Shown here in pieces: positions 43,369-52,988 of a stretch of DNA of 52,988 bases. Under the pieces are notes generated by a model. It had not been told where the DNA came from. It worked only from the letters and a program-made list of their open reading frames with translations, and did no database searches. Position 1 is the stretch's first letter. Every line of letters starts with the position of its first letter. The position numbers and the translations under genes are program-made. The DNA comes from Falciphora oryzae (lineage: Eukaryota > Ascomycota > Sordariomycetes > Magnaporthales > Magnaporthaceae): positions 48,310 through 101,297 of the forward strand of contig JNVV01000087.1 in the NCBI GenBank assembly GCA_000733355.1, read 5' to 3'.

Positions 43369-43607
43369 ACATCTGGTAGGATCCCAGCTTTGAGCCGAGC
43401 GTCCGCGACCAACTCCACCCGTCCAACTTTTCCCGTGAAGGAGTAGACGATCCTGCAGCTGTCCTGAGTGCAGGCCGCCAAACTTCGAAACTCTTCATCG
43501 AGCACCTTGTACCTTCGGCGGTTGCCATACAACAGCGGGTAGAAGGCGAGTTCAATCGGGGCTACAGCTTTTGTAACGAAAACGCTTGGGGGCTGGTAAT
43601 ATCTTTC
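43369..43607 (-). pseudogene. Unidentified coding remnant beside the hAT-like element
   Basis: The minus strand is open and protein-like for about 80 codons: RYYQPPSVFVTKAVAPIELA, FYPLLYGNRRRYKVLDEEF and CRIVYSFTGKVGRVELVAD, ending near GILPD. Just upstream (43608-43640) is a possible branch (actgac) and AG acceptor, so it may be an internal exon. No partner exon was found on either side; the 43650-44570 element occupies the place where the upstream exon should be. The family was not recognised. Confidence 0.4.
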
Positions 43608-43649
43608 GCGTGTCAGTAAAAAAAAAAGTTGTCCTAGGAGTTAAAAGAA

Positions 43650-44570
43650 GAGGCTTTATCCGGGCACTCCCCTATTTTGCAATTGGCACTCACCCCCACC
43701 CCGATATCGGCCGGCGTGTTTTTTTCTATGGCGCACCCATACAAACGAACACGGGCTTTAATGCACGGATAAAAGCAGACAATGGGAGGGCATCAAATTG
43801 AAGTTATCGCCAAGTGCAAAAAAGCAGTAAATTATCAAAAACCCGGTGTTGAACCGCCAAATTATATAGGAAAAATGCAAAGGCACGGCGTTGAGGCCGT
43901 CTATCTACGGCTGGAGACGGGCCTAGGGACTCGCAAAAGGATCAACAAACTCCCCTGGAGACGGCGCAGACGCTGGAAGGGCTGCAGAAGCCTCCCTGGC
44001 CGGCGTTGAGTGCAGGGGAGTGCCCAACTCTACCACCCGATCTTCGTCAGCCTCGTCCCTTGCCTGCAAAGACGCCCCCAATTCATGCTGAGAGTAATTA
44101 CGCCTGGCGCCGGCACGGATACCGGTGCGAGTATTGCAACGAGGCCCTGCCCGGGCCGGCCGTATTGGGGCTTCGTTGAAGGGCCCCTGCCCCAAAGGAC
44201 GCCAACAATGCCGCGGGGTTTATTCTGCAGGCTAAGGGCCTGTCCTAGACTAACGGTTTTTTGGTTTTTTGGTTTTTTGCTAAATTTTTTCTAAAGATTG
44301 AAAGCCTTGCATTAAAAAGGAAGCATATGAAAAGGATTTGTATTATTTAAAACCGCATCCATATTAATTTGTTTTTGCTATCCTGCCTTTGGTGTTGATA
44401 TATTTTAGAAAAAAGTTCAGCAAAAAACCAAAAAACCGAAAAACCGTTAGTCTAGGACAGGCCCTAAATTACGTAGGCAGCGAAACCGGAACGCACGGCC
44501 GGTGCACAGGCCATAAGTGGAGTAAACTGAGTGCCAATTGCAAAATAGGGGAGTGCCCGGATAAAGCCTC
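43650..44570. mobile_element. Non-autonomous DNA transposon, hAT-like (921 bp)
   Basis: 43-bp perfect terminal inverted repeats (43650-43692 and 44528-44570) start GAGGCTTTATCCGGGCACTC. They are flanked by a perfect 8-bp target duplication TAAAAGAA (43642-43649 and 44571-44578). An 8-bp duplication points to the hAT superfamily. The interior has a short protein-like stretch (about 43913-44174, with HGYRCEYCNEALPGPA) ending at a TGA, too short for a transposase, so the element depends on a helper. A smaller MITE sits inside at 44236-44464. Confidence 0.9.
44236..44464. repeat. PIF/Harbinger-like MITE, complete copy (229 bp), nested in the hAT-like element
   Basis: The termini GGGCCTGTCCTAGACTAACG and their complement are flanked by TAA on both sides (44233-44235, 44465-44467). 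A 3-bp TAA/TTA target and GGG-starting ends are typical of PIF/Harbinger elements. The subterminal part is a ggtttttt microsatellite. The same family occurs truncated at 8597-8809. Confidence 0.9.
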
Positions 44571-44578
44571 TAAAAGAA

Positions 44579-44996
44579 AGAGGTTCAATTTGCAGGTGAG
44601 AAAAAATCTGGGACGCGAGATGTGACAATGGACACGACGATTGGGAAGGAACACGAAAGCAATATGGAGGTACCCGAATGGCAGGGGGACTTCTACGACA
44701 AGATTTTTTTTAAACGCAATACTTTAAGTTGTCAAGAAAGAAAAGAAATGAGCGCAGAGAAACGTGGGCGGCTAGAGCACCCATCCGAAGAAATCAGCAA
44801 AAGCTGTGCATACATGATCAGAGGACTCAGTCCTGCCAACATGTTCCGTACCCCAGCAAAGTGGCAGCCAATACACCGTGCCTTGGACTTCCTGCCTTTT
44901 CAGGCCTTCTCACACATCACATACACTCTCGCCCAACTCGAGAGCCTCGGCTCCTTTGCCTCACATGCCCGCACCGCAGTGATATCAAAGCTCATC
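44579..44996. other. Short region without a recognised gene
   Basis: A plus-strand open frame (44622-45077) overlaps the antisense of the SET-MYND gene's last exon and has no family features. The stretch probably includes the 3' UTR of that gene. Confidence 0.5.
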
Positions 44997-46843
44997 TCAG
45001 TTCGGGGCGGGGAGCGGGAACTGGAGCGTTCCGTATCGCGACAGCACCTCTGTTCCATGCAAGATAAGAATGCGTAGGTCGGCATCCCGAAGAAGCTTGC
45101 AGTCGTTCTTGTGACCCAGGGCCCTCCAGCCAGTCGTCTGGCATGTCTGTTTATGAACAATCCATAATTAGCATTGCCTTGGGAAGCAACTTTCCCGATT
45201 GAAGATTTACTGAGTCGATCCTGAGTACTTGCCACATCACAATACCAGAACAGCTGGCACCTGGTGCACTTCATGAGAGACGCCCCCTTCTTGCCGCATC
45301 CGTGGCAGATTCTCGTCACCTTGCCATCATCCTGCTTCTGTGTGCCGCTAAGCTTGAGGACGCGGTCGTTGAGGGACAAGATGCTCTTCAGGGACGCCGG
45401 GAAGATCTAAAAAAGCGAAGTATCAGGATCAGCAGGTCTTCCACCTCCAGCCGTGTTGGGGAGCTTTACTTTGAATGTGCTAGGGTCATCGTTCCAGATG
45501 ACAGGAATAGAAATGTCCTCGCAGGGCTCATAGACGTCTGGCAGCGCATCCAGCCTGGCAATTGTATTGCCTGGTCGGACAAGATCTGGGTTCAATCCGA
45601 GGCCGCGCTCGTCGGTGTCGAAGACCATTTTGATTCGGTGACCATGGAAGTCCTTCACCCGAAGGTGAAGAGAATCAATGGTTTTGGGCTCGACGATCTC
45701 GGCGAGGAAGCACCAGTGGCGACAGTAGGCACCCATCGGGTCACCATCCTCAGGCAGGCCGTGCCAGGCAGGGAAGAAGTGGGGGGTTCGAAGGCCGTCA
45801 GCCTCTTTGATCAGTGGGATGCCTGGGCCATCGCCCTGCTCATTGCTCCTCCAGAGCCAGGCCGCCATGGCGGAGGAGTCAAGGTCTTCGGGGGTGTCAT
45901 CGAGGGTCGTCTTCCACTTGTCATTCGATAGTTTTCCCAAAGACGGGTGCTCCGACGTCTTTGTTAGAATCGGAAGTGCCTCCCGCAAAATGGTCGAGCA
46001 GCCGTCTCTGCCCTCGGCCTTGAGACACTGAGCCACCGCGCGCCGAGCAAATATCCTCGCCCTCGCTTGATCGCCGTGCTTGATCGATGTTTGCGCGGCG
46101 TGGGCCAGGGCCTGGCGCAGGACCACACCACGTAGGTTGGCCTGCTTGTGAAGACGAACCATCTTCTCAAAGGAGTGGAGGGCCTGGAGCGGCGAAGACA
46201 TCATGTCCTTGAAGAGCGACGTACCCCAGCCTTGCTGATGCTGCATGTAGATGCAGTTGATCTCCTTGAGCTTGAGGTCAATTTTGTTGCTCTGTTCGAG
46301 TGGCAGAGAGCAGAGACGGCAGTCGCACGTGAAGTTGAAATGTGAGAGGAAATCCTGCCTCTCCGCGCGGGGCAGGATTGGGGCGTAGGAAATGGTGATT
46401 TCATCACCCTCGGGAATGTCCTCCACAGCATGGACGGTGTATTTCTTGATCCTCTCGTTCCAATGCCCCTCGGAGTTGGGCTGGCAGGCGTGGTTGATGC
46501 GCGACGCTTGACTGTAGACTGACACCTTGCCGAGCGGCTCTTCGGCCGGCAGAGACATGGTCTTGAAGATGCCGTAGTATCTCGCCGCAGTTTCGTGCTC
46601 GCCATGGCGCACGCTCTCAGGAACGGAACTGATCATGGCGTCCGACATGGACAGGAAGTCCCGGCGCTGGTCCTCGCTCAAAGCGCCAACTTTCTCGACG
46701 AGGTTCTTGAAGTTTCCCAGGAGGGTGTCGCTCAAAGGCATCGTGATCATGGGCACATCGGCGAGGATTCTGGTGCCCGCGGGGATGGCCTGTGTGGCAA
46801 CCAGGCCTTTGCCCTTGCCGGGTACGTCCTTGATTTCGAACAT
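44997..46843 (-). CDS. SET-domain protein with C-terminal MYND zinc finger
   Basis: Three exons on the minus strand, 46843-45470, 45406-45233 and 45146-44997, in phase and giving 565 aa. The start is ATG at 46843 (MFEIKDVPGKGKGLVATQ). SET motifs are GKGKGL (residues 9-14), SRINHACQPN (about 114-123), EGDEITISYAP (about 145-155) and the post-SET cysteines FTCDCRLC (171-178). Exons 2-3 encode a MYND finger: CHGCGKKGASLMKCTRCQLF followed by WYCDV and, across the intron, TCQTTGWRALGHKNDC. The second intron begins with GCAAGT, a GC-AG intron; only this donor gives the C-x3-C spacing MYND needs. The first intron uses gtaaag, a ctgat branch and ttttag. SET enzymes methylate lysines and MYND fingers bind peptides, so it is a probable protein lysine methyltransferase. 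MYND follows SET here rather than splitting it as in SMYD proteins. Confidence 0.88.
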
Positions 46844-48415
46844 GGCGTCGGGGATGCAGGGGAAGGGCCACGAACGAATAGACGTAAGAGCTGGAAAGAC
46901 CGCTGAGGGTGGGGGTTTGGAGAAGAGAGACAGGTGGTGGTGGAGGAAAGATGTGGCGAGGAAGACAGAGGAGAGCACTGGCGGCAATGCAGAAGAGAGG
47001 TGGGAAAAATATAATCCAGGCGGGAGATGGAGGGTGCCTAGATTCTAGCTGTTGCCCTAGAAAGGAAGGCGCGTTCGTTTGCAAACAGCTTTTGCAGGCA
47101 GGAACGATGTTGGAGATGGGACGTGGATTTGCTGGCGTGGCTTGAAATTTGTGGCTGAACGAGAACGGGCGGCCAGTTGGGCACGCCATGGAATGCTCAC
47201 AGCACCTCAGATATCGTCGCTGACTGGCTCTAGGCTACTGCCGCTAGTGTAGACCACATTGTTCTGCCTGTCTGTATCATGACCATAAATGCAACCTAAT
47301 ACCACCATTCCATGTCTCAAACTAGGACGGCGCAGAGGGAAGTACACCGGGTGGCCCCCATAGGCTACCAATTCGATGACCTTTGTGGTACGCCGATCGA
47401 GCCCGTGGAACAGCATTTGGAAATATTGGAGTTTCCTCGGTTGAAGTTCACGTCGCTCTTTCAGCCGCGACTTTCACGCGTGTCCAGAGGGTGCTCGCAG
47501 AGGTGATAGTGCTTTTTTTTTTTTTTTTTTTTTTTTTTTCCGCGCGATAGTTTTGCCTGGTCCATCTCGACAGACATGTGCCGCTGGGTCCGTGTTTAAT
47601 TTGATTCTCATACCAAAGCGCCTGGTACCTGTTTCCACCGGGCAGAGTGCATGCAAGTTGGCGGCCTCGCATGGAAATTCGCGTGGTAACCATCTAGACT
47701 ACTGGTGGCCTTGGGAGGCAATCCTGGCAGTGACGGCGAGCTTGGTAATAAATTATGTGGGCTCGAGATGGATAATACAACGTGCAGCAAGGAGTCAGGC
47801 TATCTGCCTAGCGCACGCTTGCCGATCGGGCCATTGTTCAAGAGCGAATGCGAACTTTGAACGGATGCAGGTCGGGCGAATTTCAGGTGCCGGTCTCCTG
47901 CATGCCAGCCACAGCTGCCATGGCAAGCGCCGCGTCGTCATTCGGCTCACCACTTGCGCCTCTATTTCTCCCCCCAGTCGCCGGCCAACTCCTTTCCCGC
48001 ATTTTCTTGCATGTCGCTTACAACAGTCGCCGCCTAGACATGCCGAGTATCTCGATAACAAGGATTGAACTATTTATGGAGACGCGAGTGCGAACGGGGT
48101 AGGCTTACCCCTGTCAGCCCAGGCGATCGTTCGCGATGGCGGGCCTTTATTGCCCCAACTGTCAATGGACTTTTGTGTCTTGGCCATGGCCGTGTGCCTT
48201 CGAACACGGCGCCGTGATTCTTCTGGCTGCGGGAAACCTTTTATAAAAGTAGGCCGCGGTCGTGGACAGATGGGATGCATCCCCTTGCTTCCAGCTTGCC
48301 CACGCCCATCAGACGTGCAACTCCCCGTCCCCTACGCTCCTGATACTTTTCTGCATGCCCTTTGTCCTTCGTTGGAGCGTCGCTCAGCCCAACAGAGTCC
48401 GCGCCAGTCACAACC
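46844..48415. other. Divergent intergenic region
   Basis: It lies between the SET-MYND gene (minus) and the DUF2306 gene (plus) and should hold both promoters. A T-run of about 27 bases sits at 47513-47539. No further gene was seen. Confidence 0.6.
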
Positions 48416-49231
48416 ATGGTGAAAGCCGCCCGCCCGCCGGCCAACGGCCTCGTCGCCGTCCTCCGCAGGCTGTACAATCCGCTCGGCTTCTCCAAGGGCT
48501 ACAACTTTGCCCTGTTCTTCGTCCTGGCCGGTGCCCTCTTCGGCTTCTCCCTGGCCCGCCTGCCCTACCTGGACTACTTCGGCACCTTCCGCAAGGAGCG
48601 GTCCATCGAGGCCTACTTCTTCCGCCCCGGCGCCGCCCAGGTCGGCATGATGCTGCACCTCTTCGCCATCATCCCGGCCTCCGTCCTCGCGGTCCTGCAG
48701 TTCGTGCCCGCTATCCGCCACCGCGCCATCCTCCTGCACCGCCTCAACGGCTACCTGGTCGTGCTCCTGGCGCTCGTCGGCACGGCCGGCGCCCTGATGG
48801 CGGCGCGGCGGGCCATGGGCGGCACGGTCGAGGTGCAGACGGGGACGGGCTTCATGGCGCTCGCCTTCGTCGTGCCGCTGGTGCTGGCCTGGTACAACGT
48901 CAAGCGCCTGCAGATCGAGCAGCACCGCGCCTGGATGCTGCGCGCCTGGGTCAACGCCGGCGCCATCATCACGACGCGCCTGTGCCTCGTCGCCATGATG
49001 TTCATCAACGCCCCGGCCGGCTACGCCACCGTCCGGCCCTGCGACCAGATCGACTTTGAGCACGACGGTGACCGCAGCAGGGTCCTGGCCCACTTCCCCG
49101 GCTGCGCGGGTTTCTACGCTGGCGGTATTAATGGCAGCGCCCCCGCAGACCCGCACCTCGCCGTCGTTGTGCCCGCGGACCCGACCAAGGGGGGCCCGTC
49201 AGGGGTGGGCAGCTCCATTATTGCAAAGTAG
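48416..49231 (+). CDS. DUF2306 integral membrane protein
   Basis: A single exon, ATG 48416 (caaccATGgtg) to TAG 49231, 271 aa. It contains about five or six hydrophobic segments, for example YNFALFFVLAGALFGFSLA, MLHLFAIIPASVLAVLQFV, LVVLLALVGTAGALMAA and FMALAFVVPLVLAWY. The DUF2306 hallmarks are present: the LLHRLNGYLVV segment before the third helix and EQHRAWMLRAW (about residues 178-190), with conserved His and Arg that may bind a cofactor or ion. The family is membrane-bound with no assigned function. The hydrophilic C-terminal tail looks complete, although retroelement-like sequence begins about 25-50 bp after the stop. Confidence 0.87.
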   Translation: MVKAARPPANGLVAVLRRLYNPLGFSKGYNFALFFVLAGALFGFSLARLPYLDYFGTFRKERSIEAYFFRPGAAQVGMMLHLFAIIPASVLAVLQFVPAIRHRAILLHRLNGYLVVLLALVGTAGALMAARRAMGGTVEVQTGTGFMALAFVVPLVLAWYNVKRLQIEQHRAWMLRAWVNAGAIITTRLCLVAMMFINAPAGYATVRPCDQIDFEHDGDRSRVLAHFPGCAGFYAGGINGSAPADPHLAVVVPADPTKGGPSGVGSSIIAK

Positions 49232-49254
49232 AGGGTATGCAGTAGAAGGATTGT

Positions 49255-49469
49255 CTTGATTTCTACCTTTAAGGAACTAATAGGAAAGCGCCCGAAGGTC
49301 TACGACCCTCGGGGTCTTTATACATGAGTGCGCAGTAGGAGTGGAGAGTCCCTCTCGGCGTCGCCGAGTGCTTTGTAACCGCTTATTAAGCATTTGTAAC
49401 GCCGACGAGGGTGGTGATGCAGACCCCGGCCGGCACGGCCGGGGACCTCCTTTGATCCTTTGCGACACA
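49255..49469 (-). repeat. Possible LTR end with polypurine tract
   Basis: On the minus strand the sequence CTGGGGGG (49470-49477) is followed by TGTGTCGCAAAGG, which looks like a polypurine tract directly before an LTR start. A TATAAAG box lies in the same orientation near 49313-49320. The far end of the LTR and a target duplication were not found. Orientation agrees with the copia remnant at 52.1-52.5 kb, but the link is uncertain. Confidence 0.4.
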
Positions 49470-49906
49470 CCCCCCAGTTGGTGCCCGGAGGGCACCGGTT
49501 ATAGTAAACAAAGGAGAGCTAAAATGAAAGTATTACGAGCGTTTTTGTCCTTTTATTGGGTGCTCGTTTTGGCGTTTTCTAGACCTGACCCGAGGCTCCG
49601 GGTGCTCGTTAGTGAGCCTGGCCCAAAGGGTTAGCGCTTTTCGTGGGGGTTCCTTCCCTTTTTAGAGATTTGGGTGCTTTTTCCCTTTTGGTACGCACCC
49701 GGCACCTGCCGTTGGTTGCGTGATATTAAAAAGGCTTTACCGTTAGTTTATGCCCGGGCGTTCCTTTTTTTTTCCTTTTTTTAGCAACAAATAACAATCT
49801 ATACGTGGTAATACCCTTAACCCCTTTTGCGGTAGGCCTATGCTAACTTTTGTTAGTGCTTAGACCTTAAAATAACCGTAAATTCATTTTGTTCCCGCAT
49901 TTCCAG

Positions 49907-49928
49907 ACGCGCGCGCGCGTGCGCGCGA
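49907..49928. repeat. Alternating CG tract
   Basis: About 22 bp of almost pure alternating C/G (gcgcgcgcgtgcgcgcg) in an otherwise T-rich region, a sequence type able to adopt Z-DNA. Confidence 0.85.
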
Positions 49929-50100
49929 TTAGTTAAGGAACACCTGATGCTAATTTGTTGCAAATGTTTGGCAATACCAAATTTCGATAAAAAAGGGCGG
50001 CGGAGCGGGCGTAAGCCCGTAAGTAGTAAGTGCTTTATACTTTTTGGATCGTGGTTTTTAAAGTGCGTTAATTATATTGGGCGTGTAGAAAGCGTTTGGA

Positions 50101-50469
50101 TTACGACCTAACGCTGGCTTTCCAAGCCTCGCAGGCGGAGGATTCGCAGCCTCCGCCTGCTGCAGCATTAGCAGCAGCAATAATAGTAACAGTAGCAGCC
50201 GTACCGCCGCCGTTTGCCGCATTTCCGGCGCCGCCACCGCCCGCGCCCGCGCCCGCGCGCCGCCCGTTGCCATCCGGGCGCCCGCTCCCGCCGCCCGATG
50301 CGCTGTTACCGTAAAGGGCGAGGTATTCGGACCTTATTCCTTCCGCCGCTACCGCCGTCGCTACCAAGGCTTTAGCCTTTATTAAAAATACGTCCGTTAA
50401 GCGGCCCTTTTCCGTCGTTCCCCCGGGAATATCCCTTTCGTTTGGGGGGGAGCGTTTTCCGGTCCCTAA
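50101..50469 (-). other. Open minus frame, Gly/Ala-rich C-terminal half
   Basis: The minus strand is open for 122 codons. The first half looks protein-like (NERDIPGGTTEKGRLTDVFL, then AVAAEGIRSEYLALYG); the second half is Gly/Ala-rich and codes over a (gcn/ggn) stretch. There is no early ATG; a run of seven G on the plus strand (50444-50450) separates it from a further open segment in another frame, suggesting a frameshift. It may be part of a retroelement gag-like protein or chance. Confidence 0.35.
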
Positions 50470-50732
50470 TTAAGTAAACGACGAAGGGAGGGTCCGCTTA
50501 GCGGACGTAAATAGCGAAAAGAAGGAGGAAAAAAAGGAAAAGGAGGAAAAGGTTAACGAGATTTTGTAATCGCTTCGGGCAAACCGGCAAAGCCGGGAGG
50601 AACCCCCGTCCCCGGTAAATTTTATATTATTTATATTCCGTAAGCATAAGCTTATTAATTTAAATGCTTTTAGCGCACCCGATTGCTTTTCTTAAACCTT
50701 ACCCCCCTTTTTATACTGACTTTTTTTTGTAA

Positions 50733-51122
50733 TTTTCGCGCAGCCGCGTTCGCGTTCCCATTTCCCGTCCTCGCCGGCCTGCCTTCGAAGGGGGCATTGT
50801 TATTGGGATACCCGAAGGGGCAACCTTTCGGGCTATCCCATGCGACGGCTGCACCCGCGCGTACCTAACGGGGTACCGCGGGCTTTATTCCGACCGTCCT
50901 ATACGCCGCAAACGCAGGGATGGCAAAGCCTTTCGTTATTGGCAGTGCTTGGCGGGTTACTTTTGTAAACCTCTACTTGCGGACGAGATTTTCCGTAGCA
51001 GGGCTATCCTGTTCGGAAAGGCTTTCGCCCGTAACAATAGGGCGGAAGTTCGGAAATTCCGTACTATCGTCCGCGATTTAATTAAGCCGTATCCGCGCGG
51101 TTATTTAAGGATAGTCACGTAG
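50733..51122 (+). other. Open plus frame with a CxxC motif, unidentified
   Basis: 129 codons without a stop, in the opposite direction to the neighbouring open frame. Its translation includes FEGGIVIGIPEGATFRAIPC, DGCTRAYLTGYRGLYSD, the basic PIRRKRRDGK, YWQCLAGYFCKPLLADEIF and IVRDLIKPYPRGYLRIVT before the TAG at 51120-51122. The cysteines (C-x2-C followed later by C-x6-C) could bind zinc. No ATG opens the frame, but an AG acceptor-like cgcgcag lies near its start. I do not recognise the family. Confidence 0.4.
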
Positions 51123-51612
51123 GAAAAAAGCGATTTGGAGGAGGAAAAAGTGTGCGCGAAACGTCCCCGCAAAATAAAAGATGCTCCTTTTTGAAATTAA
51201 AGCCCGAAAAAAAACGGGATAACGATAATAACGATAAAGGAGGCGTGGTAGGAAATATAATACTAGCCGGGTATCGTCGTTTTGGCGACGATTTCCTAGC
51301 TGGCATCGCTTTTATAAGCGCTAATTACCGCCGCGAGCGCGGTATTTAGCCCCCCGCGTTTTAAAAAGCTTAAAAAGGAAAGGGAAAAGGAGGAAGGGAA
51401 TAGGGAAAAGGAAAGGGAAAAAGAAAAGGACGACGTTTGCGGCCATAAAGGCCGTTTTTTATTTCTGTTCGTCGTTTTTGGGCTATAACGCCCGTTTTTT
51501 TTTATCTCTTGCTGCCGTCGTTACCACCATTTTTGCGTTGTTATTTTTTTTTTTTTAAAGAAAATGCATATTGGGTCGTTTTGCTCGTTTATGCCTTACC
51601 GAACTTCCGTTA

Positions 51613-52051
51613 ACGTGGTTCATCAGTGTGTGCCACACATCAGCTCGTGCCACACTTCGAAATCCCATATTAAACGCGATTTTCGACACCTTTGCTAACT
51701 CGGCCAATTTAAGCCCAAATTTAACCAAATTTAAAAAGGGTATATTTAACTAAGTAACAAACTTAATTTAATTTTCTTAGATTTTTATAAAATTTTATTA
51801 TTACCTTTTGAAGGAAAATCGCATATTTTACACAGTATATTATACAGTATTACAAACTAACCCTAATAAGGTAATAATAAAAATCTAAGAAAATTAAATT
51901 AAATTTGTTACTTAGTTAAATATACCCTTTTAAATTTGGTTAAATTTGGGCTTAAATTGGCCGAGTTAGCAAAGGTGTCGAAAATCGCGTTTAATATGGG
52001 ATTTCGAAGTGTGGCACGAGCTGATGTGTGGCACACACTGATGAACCACGT
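51613..52051. repeat. ACGTGG-family element, copy 4 (439 bp)
   Basis: TA on both sides (51611-51612 and 52052-52053). A near-perfect palindrome with arms of about 190 bp. Each terminus has two tandem units (catcagtgtgtgccaca and catcagctcgtgccaca), and each arm carries aatcccatattaaacgcga. It sits next to the copia remnant. Confidence 0.93.
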
Positions 52052-52069
52052 TAACGTGGTCTCTTTTTC

Positions 52070-52500
52070 GTTATTTAACCGAGCTTTAAAAAACGTTTCG
52101 GGCGGCGTTATGCAATTTTAAAAGTAATCTAAAGTGTTTAAATTTGGCTTTAAATAATGCTTTAGTTAAACCGTTTGCCGGCATTTTAGAGGTTTTAAAG
52201 TAAATAATTTCGAAGGACCCTTTCGAATGCTTTTAACGTAGCTATATGTTTTGGATATTAACGTGCCGGAATGCGGTTGCAATACGGGCGTTGTTTTGTA
52301 CTACTAATCAAATCGTTTGCTTATTATCGCAAAAAATCCTTTAGGGTTCGCCGAATTCCAGTTGCACGTTTTAAAAAAGTCTTTTTAAGGCCATGGTTTT
52401 TTTGGCCACTTTAGCAAGCGTTAGAAGCTCCGTTTCGGTGGTTAAGGTTGTTACGTTGTTTGTTTTCCTGCTTTTTAATTAACCGGTCCCTTAAAAAGGA
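52070..52500 (-). pseudogene. Ty1/copia RNase H remnant, RIP-like decay
   Basis: The minus strand reads, with interruptions, KGPVN*KAGKQTT, then after a frame change VTTLTTETELLTLAKVAKKT, RIFCDNKQTI*L, FRHVNIQNI*LR and KMPANGLTKALFK. These correspond to the C-terminal RNase H blocks of Ty1/copia Pol (the STTEAEL, CDNQ, HVDI..H and ADGLTK boxes). Tryptophan and arginine positions have become stops and an expected Asp is Asn, consistent with C:G to T:A decay. The rest of Pol is not recognisable to the right. Confidence 0.78.
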
Positions 52501-52988
52501 ACATAACTGTTAAAAGAACTAATGTATTTAGCTTAGGTTGGGTGCATAGGCCCAACCTACCATGTACTACTCTTATTAGATTATCTACCCTGTACTGTTG
52601 TGGGGTTGTGCACAGGAGTAGCGGGCAGGGCTTATAGCGTACCCGGGGGTGGCTTACAACATCTATAGCGCTTACTGAAAGCCTGAAGGTGGCCTGTAGC
52701 CCCTGTAGGATGCCTAAGCACCCAAGTCAGCCGTTGTGGGTCGCACTGACTCGCCTACCCTGCACATCTACCCTACACAGAATTGGTCAGGAGTCAATTT
52801 GCACAAGTCAGAATTGGAGGCTCAACGCGGAGATGGGTTTGGTGGTCGTGGGTCGATTTTTTGGAAACCCCATACAAAATAATTTTTCGGAAAATCGCTT
52901 GCGGCACCGGAAGCCCCCACGGCGGAGAACCCGCGGGATCGATGTCGGTGGGTATATGAGGGAAGCGATTGTTGGCGCCCCTCAACTG
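52501..52988. other. Unassigned sequence at the right edge
   Basis: It includes a hairpin-forming ggttgggtgcataggcccaacc (about 52537-52558). Composition is closer to unmutated DNA than the neighbouring copia remnant. No gene or element was recognised. Confidence 0.5.

Noticed and set aside
44622..45077. A 151-codon plus-strand frame
   Set aside because: Its 3' part is antisense to the last exon of the SET-MYND gene, and the 5' part shows no family feature.

Overview
The window comes from a filamentous ascomycete, most likely a Sordariomycete. The evidence is intron-bearing genes with short introns (about 60-180 nt, canonical GT...CTAAC...AG signals), GC-rich single-copy genes, Tad1-type LINEs, Fot1/pogo elements, and repeats decayed by changes that look like RIP (C:G to T:A, in-frame TGG to TAG/TAA, AT-rich interiors).

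Layout. 1-8810 is repeat territory: a minus-strand LINE tail meets a decayed plus-strand LINE head to head, followed by A-rich debris and three small inverted-repeat elements. 8833-9663 is a host gene remnant whose 5' side is lost to these repeats. 9953-11852 is a four-exon F-box/leucine-rich gene (minus). 12322-14173 is a Fot1/pogo element with nonsense codons. 14276-23872 is a housekeeping block: a DUF1308 protein, a GST-like EF1B-gamma paralogue, a flavin monooxygenase and an amino-acid permease, all plus strand. 25937-27793 is a second Fot1/pogo element, broken only by frameshifts. 27800-34414 holds two unrecognised genes. 34983-36966 is a large fold-back element with two further palindromic elements inside it. 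37622-39739 is an Hsp70-like gene cut in its last coding exon by a solo LTR; a second, inverted solo LTR lies just downstream. 41165-42859 is a frameshifted HET-domain gene. 43650-44570 is a non-autonomous element with an 8-bp target duplication and a smaller element nested inside. 44997-46843 encodes a SET protein with a C-terminal MYND finger, divergent from a DUF2306 membrane protein (48416-49231). 49.25-52.5 kb is again repeat territory, with a decayed minus-strand Ty1/copia fragment, one more inverted-repeat element and two unexplained open frames.

The intact genes do not form a pathway. Taken together, the window is a mosaic of ordinary genes separated by nested transposon nests, with two genes of types often linked to fungal non-self or stress responses (HET, Hsp70-like) broken side by side. 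The best leads are the exonic solo LTR, the palindrome-in-palindrome element, the modular terminal repeats of the ACGTGG family, the shared terminal design of the TA-inserting elements, and the open frames at 50.1-51.1 kb. Exon boundaries were read by eye from splice signals and reading phase.
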